From: an uncultured Clostridia bacterium
Lineage (GTDB): Bacteria; Bacillota; Clostridia; Christensenellales; Borkfalkiaceae
NCBI GenBank assembly: GCA_947625025.1
Contig: CANQMQ010000010.1
Location: 1 to 56,745 of the forward strand
Direction of reading: 5' to 3'
Length of the DNA stretch: 56,745 bases
Shown: positions 9,328 to 17,792 of the stretch, in pieces
How positions within the stretch are numbered: the stretch's first letter is position 1
How the letters are laid out: each line of letters opens with the position of its first letter
Notes under the pieces: model-generated
What the model was told of the DNA's origin: nothing
Seen by the model: only the letters and a program-made list of their open reading frames with translations
Databases searched by the model: none
Program-made: the position numbers and the translations under genes

Positions 9328-9960
9328 ATGGCGCTTGCCGAATTGATGAATGTCGAACCGCGATGCGGCTGCCTCTTCATCCCGCTCCTCGATTGCTCGG
9401 GGAACATGATGGGCGAAAAGGCAGCGCGGCTCAACGCGGCGATGGAAGAGCTTATGGATGAGCTCAAAGGGATCGACGATGCCGAGATCGACCTCGCGAT
9501 CCGCGTTGCCCCCATGCTGTTTTCGCGGGGAGCGGAGTGGGCCGTTTCCGAAAAGCCCGTCGCCGTTTCAGACTTTTTTTGGTGCCCGCCCTACGTACAC
9601 GGCTCTGCCGATGTCGGCGCGGCGCTCAAGACGCTGTCTGAGAAGCTCGCTCCGGAGAGTGAGGGCGGTTGGATGCCCCGCGGCGGGGAATTTCCCGTTC
9701 TCGTGCTCTTTTCGAGCGTCCCCTCAACGGACGAATATCGGTTTGAACTCGATCGGCTGAGAGAGAACCGTTGGTATCGGCATGCCCTCAAGCTCGCCGT
9801 AGCCATCGGTGCCGATGCGGACCGTGAGATGCTCACCGCCTTTGCGGGGAGTGCCGAGGCGGTCCTCGATTTGGATACATTCAGAGAGAACTTCGGAGGG
9901 ATATTGCGTGCGTATGCGGCCGCGTATTTTCGTGCCCCGCACGGTCCGTTCGACGATTGA
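9328..9960 (+). CDS. VWA domain protein with degenerate MIDAS
   Basis: This 210-residue protein is a paralogue of the VWA protein just upstream, with the same block order (IPLLDCSGNM, IRVAPMLFSRGAEW, AVAIGADAD). Its metal site is altered at all three positions: DCSGN in place of DxSxS (Ser26 to Asn), HGSAD in place of the LTD threonine, and LFSSVPSTD in place of LLSDG. It probably cannot hold Mg2+ in the usual way and may be a structural partner of the intact copy. The ATG is preceded by GTAGGGGGAACC. The 100 bases before it carry no other gene. Confidence 0.8.
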   Translation: MALAELMNVEPRCGCLFIPLLDCSGNMMGEKAARLNAAMEELMDELKGIDDAEIDLAIRVAPMLFSRGAEWAVSEKPVAVSDFFWCPPYVHGSADVGAALKTLSEKLAPESEGGWMPRGGEFPVLVLFSSVPSTDEYRFELDRLRENRWYRHALKLAVAIGADADREMLTAFAGSAEAVLDLDTFRENFGGILRAYAAAYFRAPHGPFDD

Positions 9961-9990
9961 TCCGTAAATAAAATTATGATGGGAGGGAGT

Positions 9991-10869
9991 ATGGATTTCC
10001 CCGAACAACTTTTTGCCGTATCGGTGCGCGGCGCAAGCCATATCAAGGCGGGCACGCCCATGCAGGATTATTCTCTTTCGGCTGTGACGGAGCGATACAG
10101 CATTGCGATCGTATGCGATGGCCACGGCGCCGCCAAGCACTTCCGCAGTGAATTCGGCTCAAAATTTGCGGCAGAGGCAACGCAGGAAAAGCTCGTCGCC
10201 TTTGCGGATGCCAATCCCACATGGGAGAGGGCACGGGAGGGGCTCGATGAGAAACTCTCACGGCTCCGCCTCGCCATCCTTGCCGAATGGGAGCACAAGA
10301 TCGAGGGTTACACCCTCATGAATCCCTTCACGGAAGAGGAGCGCAAGAAGGCCTCCCCCTCCTTTGCGGCGCGTGAAAAATACAGCCTCACCCAGCCCTA
10401 CGGCACCACGCTGCTCGCCGCCCTCGTGATGGGGGATTATTCCCTCCTCCTCATGGTGGGGGACGGCGCCATCGTGCGCTTCATGCCAGATGGGAAGGGC
10501 GAAGTGGTCACCTTCCCCTCCAAGAAGGTATACGACGATCAGCCCCACAGCGCAACCGATTCGCTCTGCCAACCCAACGCATACGACGTCATTTTCACCC
10601 ATGCGGTCCCGCGGGAGAAGGGGGACGGGAGCCTCTATGCCCTCTGTTCGGATGGCATTTCGGAGGCCTTCGTCAACGACGATTACCTCATACGGCTGCT
10701 CAAATCGTACATCGACCACCGCATGCAGGTGGGGCGCGAACAGGCAGAGGCGGAGATCGCGGAGAACCTCTTCAAACTCTCCCAAAAGACGACGGAGGAC
10801 GATATGTCGCTCGCCTTTGCCGCGATGGAGGCATACCGCTACGACGTCCGTGAGGATGGGGAGCAATGA
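9991..10869 (+). CDS. PP2C-type Ser/Thr protein phosphatase
   Basis: The 292-residue protein starts at the ATG behind GGGAGGG; an ATG 15 bases earlier is less well placed. PP2C blocks are in order: MQDYS (about 24-28), VCDGHG with metal-binding Asp43, GTTLLAALV, VGDGAIV, CSDGISEAF and TEDDMSLA. These contribute the aspartates of the bimetal centre, so it should be active. It would reverse phosphorylation by the kinase encoded 1.6 kb upstream. It lies between VWA genes and its stop overlaps the next start (ATGA), so translation is probably coupled. Confidence 0.88.
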   Translation: MDFPEQLFAVSVRGASHIKAGTPMQDYSLSAVTERYSIAIVCDGHGAAKHFRSEFGSKFAAEATQEKLVAFADANPTWERAREGLDEKLSRLRLAILAEWEHKIEGYTLMNPFTEEERKKASPSFAAREKYSLTQPYGTTLLAALVMGDYSLLLMVGDGAIVRFMPDGKGEVVTFPSKKVYDDQPHSATDSLCQPNAYDVIFTHAVPREKGDGSLYALCSDGISEAFVNDDYLIRLLKSYIDHRMQVGREQAEAEIAENLFKLSQKTTEDDMSLAFAAMEAYRYDVREDGEQ

Positions 10870-11378
10870 AACAGCTCTACATCATCGTGGATTGTTCGGG
10901 GAGCATCGTGATGGACGATACCCTCATGGCGGGGCAAATCAACGATATCGTCCACGACCTCGTGGAGGCGGCGAGGGACAGCGCCTCCCGTATCCGCGTC
11001 ATCCGCTATCAGGATGAGGCCGAACTCTATTGGGATTCCGCCATCGATTCCTTCTTCTATGATATCGGGGAGGACCGCTTCGGCGGCCGCTCCAATTTGG
11101 GGAAGGCGTATGAACTCATCAGAAGCCAACTCGATGGGGAGGGGGGATACATCGAGGACTGCGTCATAGCCCTCGTCTCGGATGGGGAGGCCTCCGATAA
11201 TTACAAGCGTCAGCTCGCCCTCCTCGACGGAGACAGGCGGGCGATCCGCACGGCCATCACGCTCACGAGTGAAAAATCAGCGACTGAAAAACATGCCAGC
11301 GGGGATCTCTACGCATTCACCCGCGGCAATGCCGATAAGGAGAACTTTATCGAGTGCACCGTAAACGCCCTCGAATGA
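10866..11378 (+). CDS. Short VWA domain protein (TerY-like)
   Basis: This 170-residue protein is nearly all VWA domain. It starts within the phosphatase stop codon (ATGA overlap). Its MIDAS has DCSGS at 9-13, GRSNLG (serine for the usual threonine) and VSDGEASD, so metal binding is plausible. It is more distant from the two larger VWA proteins than they are from each other. Its gene ends 4 bases before the giant membrane protein begins, so a physical link between the two products is a reasonable guess. Confidence 0.8.
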   Translation: MKQLYIIVDCSGSIVMDDTLMAGQINDIVHDLVEAARDSASRIRVIRYQDEAELYWDSAIDSFFYDIGEDRFGGRSNLGKAYELIRSQLDGEGGYIEDCVIALVSDGEASDNYKRQLALLDGDRRAIRTAITLTSEKSATEKHASGDLYAFTRGNADKENFIECTVNALE

Positions 11379-11382
11379 CCCT

Positions 11383-14300
11383 ATGAAACCCGAAGCAAAA
11401 GCCATCGCCCAATACTTCCGCGCGTCCGTCTCACCCCGTTGTTCGGGTGGGGCTGTTTATACGTTTGCAAGTATCACCGCCCGCGAGGACGAGGCGTATG
11501 CTCTTCTCGACCGCGATGCCTTCACCGCCCTTCTGCATGACTACATCGAGGACAACGGCCTCGTCGATGTCTTCCTCGATATGCACGATGCGGGCTTCGG
11601 CATCGAATTCTTTGCCGAAAAGCGGGGACGGGAAAACCCGCGGCAGGCAGTCTCCAAGTTTGCAAGTATTCCCAAATATCGCTACCATGCCACGGACACG
11701 GCTGCCATCTACACCGTCGTCAACACATGGCTCATCTTCTTCGGCGCACCCGCCATCACCCCCGAATGGAAGACCTGCCCGTTCTGCGGGGGGAAGGTTA
11801 CAAACGGCAAGTGCGCCCAATGCAAACATACCACGAAGGATGCCATGGCGGCGATCGGCGTGCTCTCTACCATGCTCGAGAAGGAGAGGGCGGGGCAGGC
11901 CGTGGAGGAGCCCGCCTTCTGGGACGACATTACGGGCGGCTCCGAATTCGATAAACACTATAAGGAGGAGATCGCGGGCTTCCGCCTCACCCGTCTGCAG
12001 GAAAAGGACGCGGAGCTCCGCCGTAAGAAGGCGGAAGTCATGAAGGCAGGGAAGGAGGCGATCGCCGTCTTTTCCAACCAAGTCGAATTGGAAGGGGAGA
12101 AGGAGAACCCCGATTTCGATTCCATTTTGGCCGCCATCGCTGCCTCTCCCGCCATCACCGCCGCCGCTGCCTATAAGGACAGCGCATTTTCACGCGTCCT
12201 CAACGCCCTCAAGAAGAATTTGACCGAAAAGCAGAGGGCGCATTCGGAGCGCAAGGAAGCCGAGACCCGCCGCACCGCATTCCAGAAGGCGTTGGAAGTG
12301 TTCAGTGCGGGCAAGGAATTCCTCGATACCAAACTTGCGGGCAGAGATGCCCTTGCGGGCAAGTTCGAGAGCGGGGACTTAAAGCGCATCAAGGAGAAAC
12401 TCACGGAGACGGAGAATGCGTATAACCGCCTCCGCGTGGGGATCGGGCAGGACAACGCCACCCTCTCCGAAAAAATTCAAACGCAATACGAAAGTTTCCC
12501 CAAGACGCGGGAACGTGCCAATAAATGTATCACCGCCGCCGAGACGGAGGGCAGGCTCAATAAGAAGCTACAGGAACTCTCGGGGCAGGTAAAGGGCATG
12601 ATGGCAGAGGTGCGCGCCGCGCGGGTGGATGAAAACCGCGCAGAGCGCCTGCGCACCCGTATCCGCGATCTCATAGAGAGCAACGATGCCTATCAGGAAC
12701 TGCGCAAGAAGAGGCCGCAGGAATACGATCAGCTCTTAACGCCGCTCTATTCCGCCGCTGCCGACCTCGAAATACAGGAGACGCAGGATAAGTGGGTCTC
12801 CTTCTCCACGGAGGCCAAGAAACTTCAGGGGCGCATCAGGAAGGCAAGCCCCGCGGGCGGCCTCTCCAAGGAATTCGAGGAGACCTTTGTCGCCCTCAAG
12901 GGCAACCCGTACTACGCAAGCATCTCGACGCAAAAGGATGTCGCCGCCACCCTTTCGGAGCTCGCCACCGCGATCGCTGCCCTCAAGGTGAGGGAGAAGG
13001 AGTACATCACGGAGCAAGAGGAAAAGAGAAAGAGGCGGAAGCGTACCAAGAAGATCGCGGCCTCGCTCGCCGCCCTCCTTTTGGTGCTCGTCGTCGGGGC
13101 ATTGTTCGCCCTCGATTTGGGGGGCTACATTCCCAAGCTCGTATTCGAAGCCGTCACCCCCGACCTCTATGGGAAGGTGGAGGGCGGCAACCTCACCGTG
13201 ACGGGTGCTGACGGGGAGCATGTGGAGATCGGGAGCGAGGCGCGGCTGCGCTGGCAGTTCTCCACCGCCGATGTAACGGGCATCGGGGAGGGCGCCTTCC
13301 GCTCCGCAAGCCGCTTAAAGACGGTTTCCCTGCCCCAAACCATCGTATCCATCGGGGCGGAGAGCTTCTACGAATGCGTCAATTTGACCTCTTTGAAGCT
13401 TGCCGCCACCGTTCCCCCCGCCTTGGGCGAGGATGCCTTCGCCCGCTGTGAGAGCCTCTCCATCTACGTCCCCGCGGAGGCGTATGAGGATTACCTCGAA
13501 CATGAGGATTGGGAGGAGTACGGCGAACTCATCTTCCCCGATTACGGCATCGGCGAGGAGGAAGTGACCGTTCTCTTCGACTACGGGGAAGGGGAAGTTG
13601 CCCCCGCCCTCTCCCTCGGGAATGGGCTGTACGGCAGGCGGGCGCTTCCCAAGGGCACCTCGCTCGCTTCCTACAAGAGCACCCGCTACGGCTACGTGTT
13701 CGGCGGTTGGGCTACGGCTTCGGGCACCCCCGTTTCTGCGGCCACCCGCAGTTCCAAGCTGCATGCCGTTTGGACGGAAGCCACGGCGGAGCTTTCCTTC
13801 GACCTCTGCGGAGGAGAGGGAGAGCTCGCGGCACAGCCCGTCTCCTACGGCTCCCCCGTAGGCACCCTTCCCACCCCGCAGAGGACGGGTTACACCTTCA
13901 CGGGTTGGTTCGATGAGGACGGAACGCAGTACACCGAACAAACCATCTACACGGATGTGGAGGACATCACCCTCTACGCCCGTTGGAGCGCCAACGAATA
14001 TACCGTCACCTTGGATTATCGGGGCGGCGTCGAAGGGACGACCGAATTTTCTGCCGTCTACGACTCCGCCATCGGAAACGGGCTACCCATGTCCGCAACC
14101 AAGGGCGGCGGAAACACCTTCGCGGGTTGGTTTACCGCAGTCGGCGGAGGCGGAAAACAGTATACGAATGAGAGTATCTTGGATGTGGCGGGCGACCTCA
14201 CCCTGTATGCAAAATGGGAGCTTCCCGTCACCTTGAATTACGATGGCGGAGGGGAGGATGCAACCGTCAACGCCGTCTATGAGGCCGCGCTTTCCGGCCT

Positions 14301-16836
14301 TCCCGAGACGGCGGAGCGGGATGGCTTCACCTTTGCGGGGTGGTATGAAGAAGTTGGCGGCGGCGGAGAGGGATACAGGAACGGCGATATCCTCCATGCG
14401 GATTCCGCCCTCACCCTCTACGCTAAGTGGACGGCGATCATCACCTTCAGCGCCCCCGGCGGCACCCCCGCCTCGGCGACGCAGACCGCCGTCTACCATG
14501 CCCCGTACGGCGCGCTCCCCGAGCCCGAAAAGGCCGATATGGCCTTTGCGGGGTGGTATAAGAGCCCCACGTTCGAGAGCGATACGCGGGTCAACGCGGG
14601 AGATCTCTTCCTCGAAGAGGGGGATATCACCCTGTATGCGAAGTGGGCGTTCAGCCTCTCCTTTGCCTATGAAGATGCGGACGGCGGGGAAAGAACTCCC
14701 TCCATCATCGTAGAGGATGGGCAAACCATCAGTAAACTTCCCATTCCCACCCGCACGGGGTACACCTTCTGCGGATGGTGGAGCGCCCCCGAGGGCGGAG
14801 AGGAATATAAGGTCGGGTATCCCTTCCACGGGACGCAGAATACCGTAGCCTATGCCCGTTGGGAAGTGGAGACGTATGATATCACCGCAACGGGTGCGGA
14901 CAAAGGTACCCAGAAGTTCTCGGTAGCCTACGGCGAGGCATGGCCGTCCGATTTCAGCAGCGAAAAGGATGGCCACGCCTTCCTCGGTTGGTTCTACGGC
15001 ACGGGGGATGCAAGAAGGGCGATCGATTTGGAAGAGCCCGTTCCCGACCTCGGCGATCTTCAAGCAGGCTACCGCGAGGGAACGATTGCCGTTACCCTCG
15101 AAGGGGAATGGGTGGTTGAGTACTACGTCATCACCCTGCTTGCCGAAGGTTCGGATCTCCCCGAAAAGACGGTCACCTATCAATACGGCGATCCCTTCAC
15201 CCCGCCCACCCCGACGCCCTATATGGAGGGGCACCGCCTTGCCGCCTGGAGAACACAGAAAGATGGCGGTGAGGAATTCGTATTCGGCAGCACTTTGCGG
15301 GTGCCCGATTTGGGGGAAGGGGAGATCGTGGAAGATAGATCCCATGCCGAATTCGCCTTCACCCTCTATGCGAGTTGGGAGTTGGAGCAGTATGAACTGT
15401 GCTTCAGGCCTGATCCCGATTCCCCTCCCGAAGAGCGGGTAACCATTACCTATGGGGATAAATTGGAGATCCCCTTCGTGCCCACAAGGGAGGGTTACAC
15501 CTTCAAGGAATGGACGTGTACGGTGCGCGGCAACCAAGTGCATACGCTCGTGGATGGGGAAGAGGGCATCGACTACGGCGACGACCGCTATAATGTTCCC
15601 GTCGTCGTCGATGTCAACGCAGAGTGGGTGATAGAGAACTACGTCTTTACCTTTGTCCATTGGGATTACGGGGCCTCAAGGTTAGTCGAGAGAAAAAATG
15701 CCTACAGAGCTTCCTTTGGCTACACGATGAACCTCACCCCTTATGATCCCACGACGGAGGGATACTCCTTCTCGGGTTGGTACTTGGAATCGGACGGCAG
15801 TCCCCAACAGCTCGGCAAGGGAAATAAGATTTCAAACGGCACGGTGCCCGATTTCGGAGACCCGCTCCCCACGGAGAGCATCGAAACCAACAACGTCTAC
15901 GTGACGCTGTATGGGAATTGGCAGGTACGGATGTACAATCTCACCGTCACATCGAGCGGCGACGGGGGAAGGCTTAATGGCATCAGTGCGGGTTCGTATG
16001 CCTACAAAACGAAAATTTCGTTTACCGTTACATATTATGGCTCGAATAGCAGAAATCTCAATGTTGACGGAAAAGATTGCGGAGAAGCTTACAGTTATAG
16101 CTTTACGATGCCCGCGCACGATGTAAAAATCATTGTGAAATCCTCATCATGTATTGCGGAAGGCACTATGATTTTGTTGGCGGACGGCACCGAAAAGGCG
16201 GTGGAGGAGTTGCAGGTGGGCGATAAAGTCCTCGCATGGGATTTCATCTCCCAAAGCTTCGTGGAGACCGAGATCATCATCCTCACCGACCACGGCGTCT
16301 CGGCATGTTCGGTGCTCAATCTCACGTTTGATGGCGGCAACGTGCTCCGCACGATAGGCAACCACGCGCTCTTCGATATGGACGAGTGCGCATATGTCAC
16401 CATCAACATTGGTAATTACAGCTCTTTCATCGGCGACAGGTTCCTGTGCTACGACAGCGCGAGCGGGGTATACGAGACTTGCATCCTGCAGAGTGGCACC
16501 ATAACCGAAGAGACGACGGGGGTATATAGTATCGTCACCGCATACTATTATAATTATGTTGCGGAAGGCGTCGTAAACACTTCTCCCGCCGTTCCCGGGT
16601 TCTATGAATGGATCGCATCCTACTTAAACGACGATTTCACCTATGATACCGATCGCTTGGAAGCGGATCTCGCCCTATACGGGACGTATGATTACGATGC
16701 TTTCAGCGAATTGATGTCTTTGGAACAGTTTGAGAAACTGTGCGGCCCGTATTACAAAGTTGTCGTAGAACTTGGCTTCACCACATGGGATATTCTTTGG
16801 ATGGCGATGAGCCTGAACAGCAGCGCCTATCAATGA
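11383..16836 (+). CDS. Giant membrane protein: coiled coil, TM, LRR/InlB repeats, Hint domain
   Basis: The 1817-residue product has no signal peptide. Residues 1-130 are unrecognised; a Zn ribbon follows (Cys132, 135, 144, 147), then about 350 residues of charged coiled coil. KRKRRKRTKK precedes one hydrophobic helix (about 558-578), predicting an inside N-terminus and an outside C-terminus. Outside are a short BspA-type LRR_5 stretch (about 620-700) and about ten InlB/Listeria-Bacteroides repeats (GYTFxGW type, about 720-1515). Residues about 1516-1589 form a small beta module. A Hint domain runs from Cys1590 (CIAEGTMILLADG) through TIGNHALF to Asn1732 (GVVNTS). An 85-residue tail follows. 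It probably senses or displays something at the surface for the kinase/VWA system. The gene starts 4 bases after the third VWA gene. Confidence 0.75.
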   Translation: MKPEAKAIAQYFRASVSPRCSGGAVYTFASITAREDEAYALLDRDAFTALLHDYIEDNGLVDVFLDMHDAGFGIEFFAEKRGRENPRQAVSKFASIPKYRYHATDTAAIYTVVNTWLIFFGAPAITPEWKTCPFCGGKVTNGKCAQCKHTTKDAMAAIGVLSTMLEKERAGQAVEEPAFWDDITGGSEFDKHYKEEIAGFRLTRLQEKDAELRRKKAEVMKAGKEAIAVFSNQVELEGEKENPDFDSILAAIAASPAITAAAAYKDSAFSRVLNALKKNLTEKQRAHSERKEAETRRTAFQKALEVFSAGKEFLDTKLAGRDALAGKFESGDLKRIKEKLTETENAYNRLRVGIGQDNATLSEKIQTQYESFPKTRERANKCITAAETEGRLNKKLQELSGQVKGMMAEVRAARVDENRAERLRTRIRDLIESNDAYQELRKKRPQEYDQLLTPLYSAAADLEIQETQDKWVSFSTEAKKLQGRIRKASPAGGLSKEFEETFVALKGNPYYASISTQKDVAATLSELATAIAALKVREKEYITEQEEKRKRRKRTKKIAASLAALLLVLVVGALFALDLGGYIPKLVFEAVTPDLYGKVEGGNLTVTGADGEHVEIGSEARLRWQFSTADVTGIGEGAFRSASRLKTVSLPQTIVSIGAESFYECVNLTSLKLAATVPPALGEDAFARCESLSIYVPAEAYEDYLEHEDWEEYGELIFPDYGIGEEEVTVLFDYGEGEVAPALSLGNGLYGRRALPKGTSLASYKSTRYGYVFGGWATASGTPVSAATRSSKLHAVWTEATAELSFDLCGGEGELAAQPVSYGSPVGTLPTPQRTGYTFTGWFDEDGTQYTEQTIYTDVEDITLYARWSANEYTVTLDYRGGVEGTTEFSAVYDSAIGNGLPMSATKGGGNTFAGWFTAVGGGGKQYTNESILDVAGDLTLYAKWELPVTLNYDGGGEDATVNAVYEAALSGLPETAERDGFTFAGWYEEVGGGGEGYRNGDILHADSALTLYAKWTAIITFSAPGGTPASATQTAVYHAPYGALPEPEKADMAFAGWYKSPTFESDTRVNAGDLFLEEGDITLYAKWAFSLSFAYEDADGGERTPSIIVEDGQTISKLPIPTRTGYTFCGWWSAPEGGEEYKVGYPFHGTQNTVAYARWEVETYDITATGADKGTQKFSVAYGEAWPSDFSSEKDGHAFLGWFYGTGDARRAIDLEEPVPDLGDLQAGYREGTIAVTLEGEWVVEYYVITLLAEGSDLPEKTVTYQYGDPFTPPTPTPYMEGHRLAAWRTQKDGGEEFVFGSTLRVPDLGEGEIVEDRSHAEFAFTLYASWELEQYELCFRPDPDSPPEERVTITYGDKLEIPFVPTREGYTFKEWTCTVRGNQVHTLVDGEEGIDYGDDRYNVPVVVDVNAEWVIENYVFTFVHWDYGASRLVERKNAYRASFGYTMNLTPYDPTTEGYSFSGWYLESDGSPQQLGKGNKISNGTVPDFGDPLPTESIETNNVYVTLYGNWQVRMYNLTVTSSGDGGRLNGISAGSYAYKTKISFTVTYYGSNSRNLNVDGKDCGEAYSYSFTMPAHDVKIIVKSSSCIAEGTMILLADGTEKAVEELQVGDKVLAWDFISQSFVETEIIILTDHGVSACSVLNLTFDGGNVLRTIGNHALFDMDECAYVTINIGNYSSFIGDRFLCYDSASGVYETCILQSGTITEETTGVYSIVTAYYYNYVAEGVVNTSPAVPGFYEWIASYLNDDFTYDTDRLEADLALYGTYDYDAFSELMSLEQFEKLCGPYYKVVVELGFTTWDILWMAMSLNSSAYQ

Positions 16837-16863
16837 TTCGGAAAAATGGGGCAAAATAGGGGT

Positions 16864-17718
16864 ATGGAACACCAATTCGATACTGCGATCGTGGGCGGCG
16901 GCATTGCGGGATACACCGCGGCGCTCACCGCCAAACATCTCCTTCTCGATTATCTTTGGCTCGGGGAGGGCGGCTTCGGAAAGCTGAGGGCTGCCGAGGC
17001 CGTGCGCAACTTCCCCTTCTTTTCGGGGAGCGGGAAGGAGCTGTGCGCCCGTCTCGAAGAACAGAAGGAGGCGGAGGGCATCGTGCGCACGGAGGCCCGC
17101 ATCGACGGGATTTACCGCACCATGGATGGATACACCCTCACGGCGGGCAAGCTCACCTTCTCTGCCCGCACCGTCATTCTCGCAAGCGGCGTGGATACCA
17201 AGGGCAAGGCGGCGGGGGAGGCTGAATTCGTGGGGCGGGGCGTAAGCTACTGCGCCGTATGCGATGGCGCCCTCTACCGCGGCAAGAAGGTGGTTGCCGT
17301 CCTCTCCTCCCCCCGCTATGAGGAGGAGGCACGGCTGCTCGCAAAGTTCGTAAAGACCCTCACCTGCATCTGCCTCTACGAGCCTCCGATGCCCCCCGAA
17401 GGCAACGTAAAGAGCGTATGCGACGCCCCGAAGCGCATCGAGGGCGGCTTCCGCGTGGAGCGGCTCGTGTGCGAGAAGGGCAGCTATCCCGCGGACGGCA
17501 TCTTCTTTCTGAAGGATTCCACCCCGCCGCAGGCGCTGTGCGGGGGGCTTACGATGGAGGGCGGACACGTGAAGGTGACCCGCATGATGGAGACAAACCT
17601 AAACGGCCTCTTTGCCGCGGGGGACGTGACGGGCAGGCCCTATCAATATGCCAAGGCGGCGGGGGAGGGCTGCATCGCCGCCCACTCCGTGAAGGCATAT
17701 CTTCAAAAGAATACGTAA
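16864..17718 (+). CDS. Thioredoxin-reductase-like flavoprotein, possibly ferredoxin type
   Basis: The 284-residue protein has an FAD motif GGGIAG (11-16), a redox pair CAVC (Cys130, Cys133) and a C-terminal FAD motif FAAGDVTGRPYQYAKAAGEG, which define the thioredoxin reductase fold. In the second nucleotide-binding domain the usual GxGxxA and HRR NADPH motifs are absent (KKVVAVLSSPRYEEEAR instead). That is the pattern of the ferredoxin-dependent (FFTR) reductases of clostridia, so the electron donor may be ferredoxin. An upstream ATG at 16846 is possible but has no ribosome site. It lies 27 bases after the giant gene, so it could be read through from that operon. Confidence 0.8.
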   Translation: MEHQFDTAIVGGGIAGYTAALTAKHLLLDYLWLGEGGFGKLRAAEAVRNFPFFSGSGKELCARLEEQKEAEGIVRTEARIDGIYRTMDGYTLTAGKLTFSARTVILASGVDTKGKAAGEAEFVGRGVSYCAVCDGALYRGKKVVAVLSSPRYEEEARLLAKFVKTLTCICLYEPPMPPEGNVKSVCDAPKRIEGGFRVERLVCEKGSYPADGIFFLKDSTPPQALCGGLTMEGGHVKVTRMMETNLNGLFAAGDVTGRPYQYAKAAGEGCIAAHSVKAYLQKNT

Positions 17719-17724
17719 AATCAC

Positions 17725-17753
17725 TTGTAATTTCCGAAAAAATATCGTATAAT
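17725..17753 (+). promoter_or_regulatory. Sigma-A promoter of the CNNM/CBS gene
   Basis: TTGTAA (17725-17730) and TATAAT (17748-17753) are separated by 17 bases. The leader would be about 30 bases and includes GGGAGG. Confidence 0.7.
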
Positions 17754-17792
17754 AATCTAAAATCATTTTATTTGGGAGGTTTTTTGTCTTTT

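Noticed and set aside
16150-16578. A true splicing intein inserted in a host gene
   Set aside because: The domain lies near the C-terminus of a repeat-rich surface protein with no split conserved host domain on both sides, so a Hint autoprocessing domain fits better.
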